This document shows, one piece after another, positions 8,326 through 16,482 of a DNA stretch of 64,000 bases. The notes beneath the pieces are model-generated. The model was not told the origin of the DNA. It saw only the letters and a list, made by a program, of their open reading frames with translations, and searched no databases. Within the stretch, counting starts at the first letter, position 1, and the number at the start of each line of letters is the position of its first letter. Origin of the DNA: Pseudomonas putida S13.1.2 (GTDB lineage Bacteria; Pseudomonadota; Gammaproteobacteria; Pseudomonadales; Pseudomonadaceae); contig NZ_CP010979.1 of NCBI RefSeq assembly GCF_000498395.2, positions 3,720,001 to 3,784,000 on the forward strand, written 5' to 3'. Made by a program: the position numbers and the translations under genes.

Positions 8326-8991
8326 TCAGAAGTTCAACCGAAGCACGGTGCGCCAGATGTTCTTCGCCGGTGAACGACGATGCTTGGCCCAGTTGCGCTC
8401 CCACCATTCATCTTCATTGCGCACCACCTGTTCCAGATCACTGCCGGTAACAGCGGCAGCATGCTGGCGGAACATCATGGGGAATACGCAATGCTGGCGG
8501 ATCCTGTGTTTGACCACCACATCCACCGGCGTGCCATCGTAGGGCGTCTCGGCCAGGATCCGGCAGCCTTGGCGCGACAACACATAGGCGTGCAACGCGA
8601 CCACCCTCCCCCTGGCGATAAACGGAAACCAGGTCAGCCACGTCCGCCCCATGGAGTAGCCCAGGTGCAGAGCCTCGAAGGGCCGCTTCTGCATGAAGCG
8701 GTTTACCCAGCGAACCCGGGTAGCCGTAAATTCATAGGCCTTGGCATCGTCCTCGAAAATCAAAATTCTATCCAGGCCGTTTTCCAGCGCATGGCGAGCC
8801 AATTGCTGATGCGACTCGTAGCAACCACGCGCGGGATCGCTGTTTTTCTGGACGACATGAAAAACCACCTCATTGTCCAGCTGCTGACCGATAGTCTCTG
8901 TGAATAGCTTACGCCGGTCACCCCGGGTATCGAGAGAAATGCAAAAAACTGCATCGACATCAAAACGAATTCCGCTCACTGCTTTAATCAA
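8326..8991 (-). CDS. Glycosyltransferase family 25 (LPS-type)
   Basis: Likely adds a sugar to lipopolysaccharide or another surface glycan. The 221-aa protein carries GT25 hallmarks: AVFCISLDTRGDRR near the N-terminus, the mid-domain GCYESHQQLARHAL, the acidic ILIFEDDAKAYEF motif and HAYVLSRQGCRIL. The start is uncertain: no ATG fits, so TTG at 8991 or GTG at 8979 must be used, and neither has a strong ribosome site. The region is visibly richer in A/T than the neighbours, which together with its position between pncC and mutS suggests acquisition. Acceptor substrate unknown. Confidence 0.8.
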   Translation of the reverse strand: MIKAVSGIRFDVDAVFCISLDTRGDRRKLFTETIGQQLDNEVVFHVVQKNSDPARGCYESHQQLARHALENGLDRILIFEDDAKAYEFTATRVRWVNRFMQKRPFEALHLGYSMGRTWLTWFPFIARGRVVALHAYVLSRQGCRILAETPYDGTPVDVVVKHRIRQHCVFPMMFRQHAAAVTGSDLEQVVRNEDEWWERNWAKHRRSPAKNIWRTVLRLNF

Positions 8992-9270
8992 CCCGACTGC
9001 AATAACTGTTTATTGGGTCACACGCCACCGCAGTTGATTCCGGCAGGTCTTCCCTGATGTTAAAAAGCCGCCAATTCTCCATGGGGACGCCGTGCTGTCA
9101 ATATGCCCTCACTTCAACCCTGATCGCTGCCAGGACGTGCAGGTGCTGCCCGTGCGGTTGCCGTGGTACCCTATGCGGCTTGAAAAATCAGGTGGGTCTC
9201 GGCGCCGCGCACGCAACACGGAACGCCCCAATTTGCCCCACAATGTTGAGACCTACTTTCTAAGCCTTTG
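8992..9270. other. Gap upstream of mutS
   Basis: About 280 bases between the divergent glycosyltransferase gene and mutS. Both promoters should lie here. The half next to the glycosyltransferase is A/T-rich. I see no strong -10/-35 pair, RNA structure or credible open frame. Confidence 0.4.
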
Positions 9271-11856
9271 ATGAATAAAGCAATCTCAGATCTTTCCGCA
9301 CACACCCCGATGATGCAGCAGTACTGGAAGCTGAAGAATCAGCACCCGGACCAGCTGATGTTCTACCGCATGGGCGACTTCTACGAAATCTTCTACGAAG
9401 ACGCAAAGAAGGCCGCAAAACTGCTGGACATCACCCTGACCGCACGGGGTCAATCGGCCGGCCAGTCCATCCCCATGTGCGGGATTCCGTTCCATTCGCT
9501 GGAAGGCTACCTGGCCAAGCTGGTCAAGCTGGGCGAATCGGTGGTGATCTGCGAACAGATTGGCGACCCGGCCACCAGCAAAGGCCCGGTGGAGCGCCAG
9601 GTGGTGCGCATCATCACCCCAGGCACGGTCAGCGACGAGGCGCTGCTGGACGAGCGTCGCGACAACCTGATTGCTGCGCTGCTCGGTGACGAACGCCTGT
9701 TCGGCCTGGCCGTACTGGACATCACCAGCGGCAATTTCAGCGTGCAGGAAATCAAAGGCTGGGAGAACCTGCTGGCCGAGCTTGAGCGCCTGAACCCGGT
9801 CGAACTGCTGATCCCGGACGACTGGCCGCGCGACCTGCCTGCCGAGAAACGCCCCGGTGCCCGCCGCCGTGCGCCGTGGGACTTTGACCGCGATTCGGCA
9901 CGCAAGGCCCTGTGCCAGCAGTTTGCGACCAAGGACCTCAAGGGCTTTGGCTGCGACAAGCTGACCCTGGCCATCGGCGCCGCCGGCTGCCTGCTGACCT
10001 ACGCCAAGGAAACCCAGCGCACCGCCCTGCCGCACCTGCGCAGCCTGCGCCACGAGCGCCTGGACGACACGGTCATCCTCGATGGCGCCAGCCGTCGCAA
10101 CCTGGAGCTGGACGTCAACCTGGCGGGCGGGCGTGACAACACCCTGCAATCGGTGGTCGACCGCTGCCAGACTGCCATGGCCAGCCGCCTGCTGAGCCGG
10201 TGGCTGAACCGCCCGTTGCGCGACCTCAAGGTACTGCAAGCACGCCAGGACTCGATTCGCTGCCTGCTCGACAGCTACCGTTTCGAGAAGCTGCAGCCGC
10301 AGCTGAAAGAAATTGGCGACATCGAGCGGATCCTCGCCCGAATCGGCCTGCGCAATGCCCGCCCACGTGACCTGGCGCGCCTGCGCGATGCATTGGGCGC
10401 CTTGCCTGAACTGCAAAACGCCATGACCGAGCTGGAGGCGCCGCATCTGGCGCGCCTGGCAGCCATCACCGGCACCTACCCGGAGCTGGCCAGCCTGCTG
10501 GAGCGGGCGATCATCGACAACCCGCCGGCGGTGATCCGCGACGGCGGCGTGTTAAAGACCGGCTATGACAACGAGCTGGACGAGCTGCTGGCGATCAGCG
10601 AAAACGCCGGCCAGTTCCTGATCGACCTGGAAGCCCGAGAAAAAGCCCGCACCGGCCTTGCCAACCTCAAGGTCGGCTACAACCGTGTGCACGGCTACTT
10701 CATCGAGCTGCCCACCAAGCAGGCCGAGCAGGCGCCGGGCGACTACATTCGCCGCCAGACCCTCAAGGGCGCCGAGCGCTTCATCACCCCCGAGCTGAAA
10801 GTGTTCGAGGACAAGGCGCTGTCTGCCAAGAGCCGCGCCCTGGCCCGCGAGAAGATGCTCTACGACACCCTGCTGGAAACCCTGATCAGCCACCTGGCAC
10901 CGCTGCAGGACAGCGCCGCCGCCCTGGCCGAACTGGACGTGCTCAGCAACCTGGCCGAACGTGCGCTGACCCTCGACCTGAACTGCCCGCGCTTCATCGA
11001 CGAGCCGTGCCTGCGCATCGAGCAAGGCCGCCACCCGGTCGTGGAGCAGGTACTGACCACGCCGTTCGTGGCCAACGACCTGGGCCTGGACAACAGCACG
11101 CGCATGCTGATCATCACCGGCCCGAACATGGGCGGTAAATCTACCTACATGCGCCAGACCGCCCTGATCGTGCTGCTGGCGCACATTGGCAGCTTCGTGC
11201 CGGCGGCCAGCTGCGAGCTGTCGCTGGTCGACCGCATCTTCACCCGCATCGGCTCCAGCGACGACCTGGCCGGCGGGCGCTCGACCTTCATGGTCGAGAT
11301 GAGCGAAACCGCCAACATCCTGCACAACGCCACCGACCGCAGCCTGGTGCTGATGGACGAAGTGGGCCGCGGCACCAGCACCTTCGACGGCCTGTCGCTG
11401 GCGTGGGCTGCCGCCGAGCGCCTGGCCCAGCTGCGCGCCTATACACTGTTCGCCACTCACTATTTCGAGCTCACCGTGCTGCCGGAAAGCGAGCCGCTGG
11501 TGGCCAACGTGCACCTGAATGCCACCGAGCACAACGAGCGCATCGTGTTCCTGCACCATGTACTGCCTGGCCCTGCCAGCCAGAGCTACGGCCTGGCCGT
11601 GGCACAACTGGCCGGCGTGCCGGGTGCGGTGATCCAGCGTGCTCGCGAACACCTGGCGCGCCTGGAAACCACCAGCCTGCCGCATGAGCAAGTCCCGACC
11701 GAAAAGGCCAGGGATGTGCCACAGGTGCCGCACCAGAGCGATCTGTTCGCCAGCCTGCCACACCCGGCCATCGAGAAGCTGGGCAAGCTGCAACTGGACG
11801 ACATGACCCCGCGCCAAGCTATCGAAATGCTATATCAACTAAAGAACCTGTTATAA
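9271..11856 (+). CDS. mutS: DNA mismatch repair protein MutS
   Basis: Mismatch-recognition ATPase of 861 aa. The mismatch-binding motif GDFYEIF places F37 and E39 at the equivalents of E. coli F36 and E38. The ATPase Walker A GPNMGGKST is at residues 617-625, followed by the DDLAGGRSTFMVEM and DEVGRGTSTFDG motifs. The C-terminus ends with a MutS dimer-like helix (TPRQAIEMLYQLKNLL). I chose ATG 9271 over the adjoining TTG at 9268. No frameshift is seen. Confidence 0.98.
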   Translation: MNKAISDLSAHTPMMQQYWKLKNQHPDQLMFYRMGDFYEIFYEDAKKAAKLLDITLTARGQSAGQSIPMCGIPFHSLEGYLAKLVKLGESVVICEQIGDPATSKGPVERQVVRIITPGTVSDEALLDERRDNLIAALLGDERLFGLAVLDITSGNFSVQEIKGWENLLAELERLNPVELLIPDDWPRDLPAEKRPGARRRAPWDFDRDSARKALCQQFATKDLKGFGCDKLTLAIGAAGCLLTYAKETQRTALPHLRSLRHERLDDTVILDGASRRNLELDVNLAGGRDNTLQSVVDRCQTAMASRLLSRWLNRPLRDLKVLQARQDSIRCLLDSYRFEKLQPQLKEIGDIERILARIGLRNARPRDLARLRDALGALPELQNAMTELEAPHLARLAAITGTYPELASLLERAIIDNPPAVIRDGGVLKTGYDNELDELLAISENAGQFLIDLEAREKARTGLANLKVGYNRVHGYFIELPTKQAEQAPGDYIRRQTLKGAERFITPELKVFEDKALSAKSRALAREKMLYDTLLETLISHLAPLQDSAAALAELDVLSNLAERALTLDLNCPRFIDEPCLRIEQGRHPVVEQVLTTPFVANDLGLDNSTRMLIITGPNMGGKSTYMRQTALIVLLAHIGSFVPAASCELSLVDRIFTRIGSSDDLAGGRSTFMVEMSETANILHNATDRSLVLMDEVGRGTSTFDGLSLAWAAAERLAQLRAYTLFATHYFELTVLPESEPLVANVHLNATEHNERIVFLHHVLPGPASQSYGLAVAQLAGVPGAVIQRAREHLARLETTSLPHEQVPTEKARDVPQVPHQSDLFASLPHPAIEKLGKLQLDDMTPRQAIEMLYQLKNLL

Positions 11857-11900
11857 CGGCGCCCACTACAAGCTGGTAGAATCCGCCGCGGTTTGCTGGT

Positions 11901-11969
11901 GCTGCAGGTTATTAGCCTGGCCTGCAGCCACATACCTGTAAACCGCGCGGCCCTGAGAGGAAGGGCCGC
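11901..11969 (+). promoter_or_regulatory. Two hairpins in the fdxA leader, one with a GGA loop
   Basis: The first stem is GCTGCAGG (11901-11908) with CCTGCAGC (11921-11928). The second is GCGGCCCT (11947-11954) with AGGGCCGC (11962-11969), with loop GAGAGGA. A GGA in a hairpin loop is the shape bound by RsmA/RsmE-type proteins. A TAGAAT -10-like element precedes at 11877-11882. The role is inference. Confidence 0.4.
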
Positions 11970-11996
11970 CGCCGTCGCCTGAGGAGAGAACTAGAA

Positions 11997-12320
11997 ATGA
12001 CCTTCGTCGTCACCGACAACTGCATCAAATGCAAATACACCGACTGCGTGGAAGTCTGTCCGGTGGACTGCTTCTACGAAGGCCCGAACTTCCTGGTCAT
12101 CCACCCGGACGAGTGCATTGACTGCGCACTGTGCGAGCCGGAATGCCCGGCGCAAGCCATCTTCTCGGAAGACGAAATCCCTGCCGGGATGGAAAACTTC
12201 ATCGAGCTGAACGCCGAACTGGCGGAAGTCTGGCCAAACATCACCGAACGTAAGGATGCCCTGCCGGACGCTGAAGAGTGGGACGGCAAGACTGGCAAGA
12301 TTGCAGACCTGGAGCGCTGA
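11997..12320 (+). CDS. fdxA: 7Fe ferredoxin FdxA
   Basis: Small electron carrier of 107 aa with one [3Fe-4S] and one [4Fe-4S] cluster. The cysteines C9, C17, C50 and C21, C40, C43, C46 match the Azotobacter ferredoxin I ligand pattern shifted by the initiator Met, with extra C12 and C25 also conserved. GAGGAGAG lies just upstream of the ATG. The gene ends in a strong terminator and is convergent with rsmZ, the arrangement known from other Pseudomonas (fdxA-rsmZ-rpoS). Confidence 0.96.
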   Translation: MTFVVTDNCIKCKYTDCVEVCPVDCFYEGPNFLVIHPDECIDCALCEPECPAQAIFSEDEIPAGMENFIELNAELAEVWPNITERKDALPDAEEWDGKTGKIADLER

Positions 12321-12335
12321 TAGCGCCCGGATACG

Positions 12336-12365
12336 AAAAAGGCCCCTCGGGGCCTTTTTTGTTTT
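12336..12365 (+). terminator. fdxA rho-independent terminator
   Basis: The stem AGGCCCC-TC-GGGGCCT is followed by a run of T. It ends 45 bases after the fdxA stop codon. Confidence 0.88.
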
Positions 12366-12374
12366 TCTGTGGAC

Positions 12375-12508
12375 AAAAAAAGGGGCGGTTTGACCCGCCC
12401 ACATTTTTTTCCGTAGTCCCTGCTTGTCCCAAACATCATCCTGATGAAATCGCTTCTTGCGATGTCCTTGGCCTTCATCCTGAATGCCTGTGCATGTCCC
12501 TGTGCACA
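12375..12508 (-). ncRNA. rsmZ: Small regulatory RNA RsmZ
   Basis: RNA of about 134 nt that binds and titrates RsmA/RsmE proteins in the Gac/Rsm cascade. Seven GGA motifs occur on the minus strand between 12412 and 12502 (for example ACAGGGACA, TCAGGATG, AAGGACATC), several in or near hairpin loops such as ATCGC-AAGAA-GCGAT. A strong terminator, GGGCGGGT-CAA-ACCGCCCC then T7, ends it near 12375. A sigma-70 promoter (TTGCCC at 12537-12542, 16 bp, TAGTAT at 12515-12520) puts the 5' end near 12508. Position between fdxA and rpoS is the classic rsmZ locus. Confidence 0.88.
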
Positions 12509-12514
12509 GTTCGA

Positions 12515-12542
12515 ATACTAGCGGGTTGAGCCGGGCGGGCAA
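12515..12542 (-). promoter_or_regulatory. rsmZ promoter
   Basis: TTGCCC (12537-12542) and TAGTAT (12515-12520) are separated by 16 bp on the minus strand, with transcription expected to begin around 12508. Confidence 0.6.
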
Positions 12543-12680
12543 GCGCGAGACCTCACAAGGTATTACCAGGCACACATTTCCTCACAGCCGAATAAGCCAT
12601 GCTTTTCAATGGGTTGTAAAAATACAGGGGCTGAAAACGGCAATGATTTACTGAGACTTGCATAGATAGCTTACAAAACA

Positions 12681-12698
12681 AGTAAGAAAAGGCTTACA
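12681..12698 (-). promoter_or_regulatory. GacA upstream activating sequence of rsmZ
   Basis: On the minus strand the site reads TGTAAGCCTTTTCTTACT, one base from the palindromic consensus TGTAAG-N6-CTTACA bound by phosphorylated GacA. It lies about 180 bases upstream of the rsmZ start, the distance reported for rsmZ in P. fluorescens relatives. Confidence 0.75.
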
Positions 12699-12792
12699 CG
12701 CAATGTTACTGGGGTAGCGCAGTACACATTAGATATCTGATTTACCCGGCAGATTTTGGGGCTGCTTTGCGGCCCCCAACATTTTCAAATGA

Positions 12793-12832
12793 CACACACA
12801 AAAACGCCCCGAGGTCCTCGGGGCGTTTTGTG
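12793..12832 (-). terminator. rpoS terminator
   Basis: The stem ACGCCCCGAGG/CCTCGGGGCGT is followed on the minus strand by T5G. It begins about 14 bases after the rpoS stop codon. The symmetric A/T flanks could also stop rightward transcripts. Confidence 0.85.
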
Positions 12833-12845
12833 TGACAGGCCTTCG

Positions 12846-13853
12846 CTACTGGAACAAAGACTCGCTGGACAACCCATTCTTTTCAAGGATCTCGCGCAGA
12901 CGCTTGAGCCCCTCCACCTGGATCTGCCGTACACGCTCCCGGGTCAGGCCGATCTCCAGGCCAACATCTTCCAGGGTGCTGCTTTCATGCCCACGCAGGC
13001 CAAAGCGACGCACCACCACTTCCCGCTGCTTGTCAGTCAGCTCGCCCAGCCACTGGTCGATGCTCTGCGACAGGTCGTCATCCTGCAGCAGTTCGCACGG
13101 GTCGGTGGGGCGGTCGTCGGTCAAGGTGTCGAGCAGGGTCTTGTCCGAATCCGGGCCAAGCGACACATCCACCGACGATACCCGCTCGTTCAGGCCCAGC
13201 ATGCGCTTGACCTCGGCGACCGGCTTCTCCAGCAGGGTGGCGATTTCTTCGGGGGAGGGTTCGTGGTCGAGCTTCTGGGTCAGCTCGCGTGCGGCGCGCA
13301 GGTAGACGTTCAGTTCCTTGACCACGTGGATCGGCAGGCGGATGGTGCGGGTCTGGTTCATGATCGCCCGTTCGATGGTCTGGCGGATCCACCAGGTCGC
13401 ATAGGTCGAAAAACGGAAACCACGCTCCGGGTCGAACTTCTCGACCGCACGGATCAGCCCCAAGTTGCCTTCCTCGATCAGGTCGAGCAGCGACAGGCCG
13501 CGGTTCACGTAACGACGGGCAATTTTTACAACCAGGCGCAGGTTGCTTTCGATCATGCGCTTGCGGCCAGCAGGATCGCCCTTCTGCGACAAGCGCGCAA
13601 AGTGCACTTCCTCTTCCGGCGAAAGCAGCGGCGAGAAGCCGATCTCGTTGAGATACAGCTGGGTGGCATCAAGCGCCCGACTGTAATCGATGTACTTGTG
13701 TTGCTTGAGCGAAGAGCCCGACTTGGCCCTCGTCCGAACCGAAGATACAGCAGGTTCGTCTGACACCACATCCGTTTCCAAAACGATACCCGTCTCCATC
13801 AGGAGGACGTCATCGTCGATGTCAAACTCCGGCACTTCTTTACTGAGAGCCAT
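12846..13853 (-). CDS. rpoS: RNA polymerase sigma factor RpoS
   Basis: Stationary-phase and general-stress sigma factor of 335 aa. Region 2 (KIARRYVNRGLSLLDLIEEGN, RGFRFSTYATWWIRQTIERA), region 3 and the region 4 helix-turn-helix (LEDVGLEIGLTRERVRQIQV) are all present. The acidic N-terminus MALSKEVPEFDIDDD is typical of Pseudomonas RpoS. It lies downstream of nlpD on the same strand; in pseudomonads the main rpoS promoter is inside nlpD. rsmZ lies just beyond its 3' end. Confidence 0.97.
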   Translation of the reverse strand: MALSKEVPEFDIDDDVLLMETGIVLETDVVSDEPAVSSVRTRAKSGSSLKQHKYIDYSRALDATQLYLNEIGFSPLLSPEEEVHFARLSQKGDPAGRKRMIESNLRLVVKIARRYVNRGLSLLDLIEEGNLGLIRAVEKFDPERGFRFSTYATWWIRQTIERAIMNQTRTIRLPIHVVKELNVYLRAARELTQKLDHEPSPEEIATLLEKPVAEVKRMLGLNERVSSVDVSLGPDSDKTLLDTLTDDRPTDPCELLQDDDLSQSIDQWLGELTDKQREVVVRRFGLRGHESSTLEDVGLEIGLTRERVRQIQVEGLKRLREILEKNGLSSESLFQ

Positions 13854-13961
13854 TGTTATAGTCCTTTGCTGAGTTCGAACTCAGACTCGAGCGGCACCTT
13901 TATCCCTGGCAGCGCTGGAGCCTGTCCCCACTACATCACAGGAACAGGCCGGGTACAACGA

Positions 13962-14819
13962 TCAACGGCGTGGCAGGAACTGGAGTGGATCGACGGGTTT
14001 GCCCTGGCGGCGAATCTCGAAATGCAGCTTCACCCGATCAGTGCCCGTGGACCCCATTTCAGCAATCGACTGCCCTGCCTTGACCTGCTGCCCCTCCCGA
14101 ACCAACAGCCTGCGGTTATGACCGTAGGCACTGACGTAGGTATCGCTGTGTTTGATGATGATCAGCTCGCCGTAGCCCCTCAAACCACTCCCGGCGTAAA
14201 CCACCGCACCATCAGACGCAGCAAAAACAGGCTGTCCCAAATCACCGGCGATATCAATGCCTTTATTCAAACTACCGTTTGAAGCAAATTTTCCAATCAG
14301 CACGCCGTTGGCAGGCCAGGTCCAGCCACCTACCGCGCGCTCCGCAGCTGGCACCGTGGCAACCACCGGCGCGCTGGTGGAAGGGGCCGGCGTGGCCGGT
14401 TTGCCGGTGCTGGCAGGCGACGTGGGCGTGCTCCCCACGGGCCGCCGCGTGACCGTGGTGCGGCTCGACGAGGACGGGTTGGACACCACCGTGGTACTGC
14501 TGCTTGAACCACTGCTGAAACGAATCGCTTGGCCCGGGCGGATGGTATAAGGCGCCGGGATGCCATTGCGTGCAGCCAGCTCCTTGTAGTCCCAGCCATA
14601 GCGGAAGGCGATGGAGAACAGCGTGTCCCCAGGCTTGACGATGTACTGCCCGGACGTCACCGTCGGGCGCTTGGGCACAGTGTTGTTGCGGTCGACCACC
14701 CGCGCGCTGGTGTTACTGGTGCTCGAGCAACCCACCAGTAGCATGCCCATGGCCAGTGCAATCACCAGAAGCTTGAAACCCGACCCGTCCTTGCGCTGCC
14801 GAATGACTGTGTGACCCAC
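13962..14819 (-). CDS. nlpD: NlpD-like lipoprotein, amidase activator (LysM and M23 domains)
   Basis: Outer-membrane lipoprotein of 285 aa that activates cell-wall amidases at division. The N-terminus has a signal sequence with lipobox LLVGC, then a LysM domain (YIVKPGDTLFSIAFRYGW), a Ser/Thr/Pro-rich linker and a C-terminal M23 domain. The M23 zinc ligands are degenerate (NKGIDIAG and KLHFEIR), as in E. coli NlpD, so it should not be a peptidase itself. I chose GTG 14819, which has AGGGGAG in front; the ATG at 14834 has no ribosome site. rpoS follows after 108 bases. Confidence 0.9.
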   Translation of the reverse strand: MGHTVIRQRKDGSGFKLLVIALAMGMLLVGCSSTSNTSARVVDRNNTVPKRPTVTSGQYIVKPGDTLFSIAFRYGWDYKELAARNGIPAPYTIRPGQAIRFSSGSSSSTTVVSNPSSSSRTTVTRRPVGSTPTSPASTGKPATPAPSTSAPVVATVPAAERAVGGWTWPANGVLIGKFASNGSLNKGIDIAGDLGQPVFAASDGAVVYAGSGLRGYGELIIIKHSDTYVSAYGHNRRLLVREGQQVKAGQSIAEMGSTGTDRVKLHFEIRRQGKPVDPLQFLPRR

Positions 14820-14862
14820 CCGCGCTCCCCTCATGGTGCCGAAAAACGATATGAAGACAAGA

Positions 14863-14908
14863 AATGCAATATTGTTGCAATTATAACCAAGCCGGCCTGT
14901 ATTGGCAG
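14863..14908 (-). promoter_or_regulatory. Candidate nlpD promoter
   Basis: A perfect TATAAT lies at 14880-14885 on the minus strand, about 60 bases before the nlpD GTG. The -35 is poor (CTGCCA about 18 bp away). Confidence 0.4.
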
Positions 14909-15058
14909 GCTGGTGCAAAAGGCTGTTGCAAACCCGAGGCGCGCACTGTGCGCTAGCGCTTTGCTCCGCCAGATAGACAGGGCGAAGCCACAAGAATTCG
15001 CCACCGGCGCAAAAATACCGCGCGGCTCATGCCGGCAGCGCCCAGCACGACGCAGCGC

Positions 15059-15733
15059 TCAGGCCAGTGGGCCATTGAGCAGCGGCACGAAGCGCACGGC
15101 CCCCAGCACACGGCGGGAGAACCCATGTTCTTCGCGCACGATCAGCATCAGTTGCTGCGTTTCGCCGGCCGGCCCCACCGGAATCACCATGCGGCCACCG
15201 GGTGCCAGCTGGTCGAGCAGTGCCTGGGGCACTTCCGGCGCTACCGCGGTGACGATGATGCCGTTGTACGGCGCCAGCGCCGGCCAGCCTTCGCAACCAT
15301 CGCCCCAGCGGAATACCACGTTGCGCAGGTTCAGCTCCACCAGGCGCTCTTTGGCCCGGTCTTGCAGCACCTTGATACGCTCCACCGAGAATACCCGCTC
15401 CACCAGCTGGGCCAGTATCGCTGTCTGGTAGCCCGAGCCAGTGCCGATCTCCAGCACCTTGTCCAGCGGACCGGCCTCGAGCAGCAGCTCGCTCATGTGG
15501 GCAACCATGAATGGCTGGGAGATGGTCTGGTTGTGGCCGATCGGCAGCGCGGTGTCTTCATAGGCACGATGCGCCAGTGCCTCGTCGACGAACAGGTGAC
15601 GTGGGGTACGACGGATCACGTCGAGCACCTTGGTGTTCGACACACCCTCCTCGCACAGGCGCTGGATCAGCCGCTCCCGGGTACGCTGGGAGGTCATGCC
15701 GATGCCACGTCGCAGCATATCGTCCTCGCGCAT
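15059..15733 (-). CDS. pcm: Protein-L-isoaspartate O-methyltransferase
   Basis: Repair enzyme that methylates isoaspartyl residues using S-adenosylmethionine. The 224-aa protein has the SAM motif EIGTGSGYQTA and the family segment TQPFMVAHM-like region (ISQPFMVAHMSELL). The start at 15733 overlaps the surE stop by one base (TGATG), which suggests coupling; the internal ATG of MTSQRTRERL would give 211 aa, nearer the E. coli length. It is part of truD-surE-pcm-nlpD-rpoS. Confidence 0.93.
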   Translation of the reverse strand: MREDDMLRRGIGMTSQRTRERLIQRLCEEGVSNTKVLDVIRRTPRHLFVDEALAHRAYEDTALPIGHNQTISQPFMVAHMSELLLEAGPLDKVLEIGTGSGYQTAILAQLVERVFSVERIKVLQDRAKERLVELNLRNVVFRWGDGCEGWPALAPYNGIIVTAVAPEVPQALLDQLAPGGRMVIPVGPAGETQQLMLIVREEHGFSRRVLGAVRFVPLLNGPLA

Positions 15734-16482
15734 CAGAGCACGCCCTCCAGCCAACCGTCGAGCTGCTCGAAGGCATCATTGAAGGTGCGGTCGAGCTGCA
15801 GCGGAGTGATCGACACGAAGCCTTGCATCACCGCATGGAAGTCGGTGCCCGGGCCGCCATCTTCGGCATCCCCGGCCACGGCGATCCAGTAGCCTTCCTT
15901 GCCGCGCGGGTTGACCACCTTGGTCGGTGCCGCCGCCCGCGCCCGGTGACCGAGGCGGGTGAGCTGGATGCCACGAATGTGCTCCAGCGGCAAGTTGGGG
16001 ATATTGACGTTGAGTACCGTGCGTGGCGGCAGCACCAGACGTGACTGTGCCTCGACCAGCCGACGGGCGATGTAGGCCGCCGTCGGCAGGTTGTCCGGCT
16101 GACGCGACAACAGTGAAAACGCCAGCGACGTGCCGCCAAGGAAACGGCCTTCCAACGCGGCGGCGACCGTACCCGAGTACAGCACGTCATCCCCCAGGTT
16201 GGCACCGAGGTTGATCCCCGACACCACCATGTCAGGCACCTGCGGCAACAACCCATTAAGCCCCAGGTGCACACAGTCGGTCGGTGTGCCGTTCAGGCTG
16301 ATGAAGCCGTTGGCCAGGGTCTGCGGGTGCAGTGGCCGGTCCAGCGTCAGCGAACTGCTGGCGCCGCTCTTGTCTTGATCCGGGGCGATCACCGCGCACT
16401 CGGCGTAATCCGCCAGCGCAGCGTGCAGCGCGGCGATGCCGGGTGCGGTGACACCGTCGTCGTTCGAAATCAGAATACGCAT
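15733..16482 (-). CDS. surE: 5'/3'-nucleotidase SurE
   Basis: Metal-dependent nucleotidase and exopolyphosphatase linked to stationary-phase survival. The 249-aa protein starts MRILISNDDGVTAPG with the metal-binding D8-D9. SGINLGANLGDDVLYSGTV is the other conserved block. The start lies 13 bases inside the 3' end of truD, and the stop overlaps pcm. Confidence 0.96.
   Translation of the reverse strand: MRILISNDDGVTAPGIAALHAALADYAECAVIAPDQDKSGASSSLTLDRPLHPQTLANGFISLNGTPTDCVHLGLNGLLPQVPDMVVSGINLGANLGDDVLYSGTVAAALEGRFLGGTSLAFSLLSRQPDNLPTAAYIARRLVEAQSRLVLPPRTVLNVNIPNLPLEHIRGIQLTRLGHRARAAAPTKVVNPRGKEGYWIAVAGDAEDGGPGTDFHAVMQGFVSITPLQLDRTFNDAFEQLDGWLEGVL

Noticed and set aside
9057..9263. 68-codon frame upstream of mutS
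   Set aside because: Cysteine- and arginine-rich composition without a ribosome site; it would occupy the mutS promoter region.
12074..12575. Several short frames over the rsmZ region
   Set aside because: They read through terminators, the rsmZ RNA and part of fdxA; the RNA explanation fits better.
15511..16044. Plus-strand frame over pcm and surE
   Set aside because: Antisense shadow; no motif.
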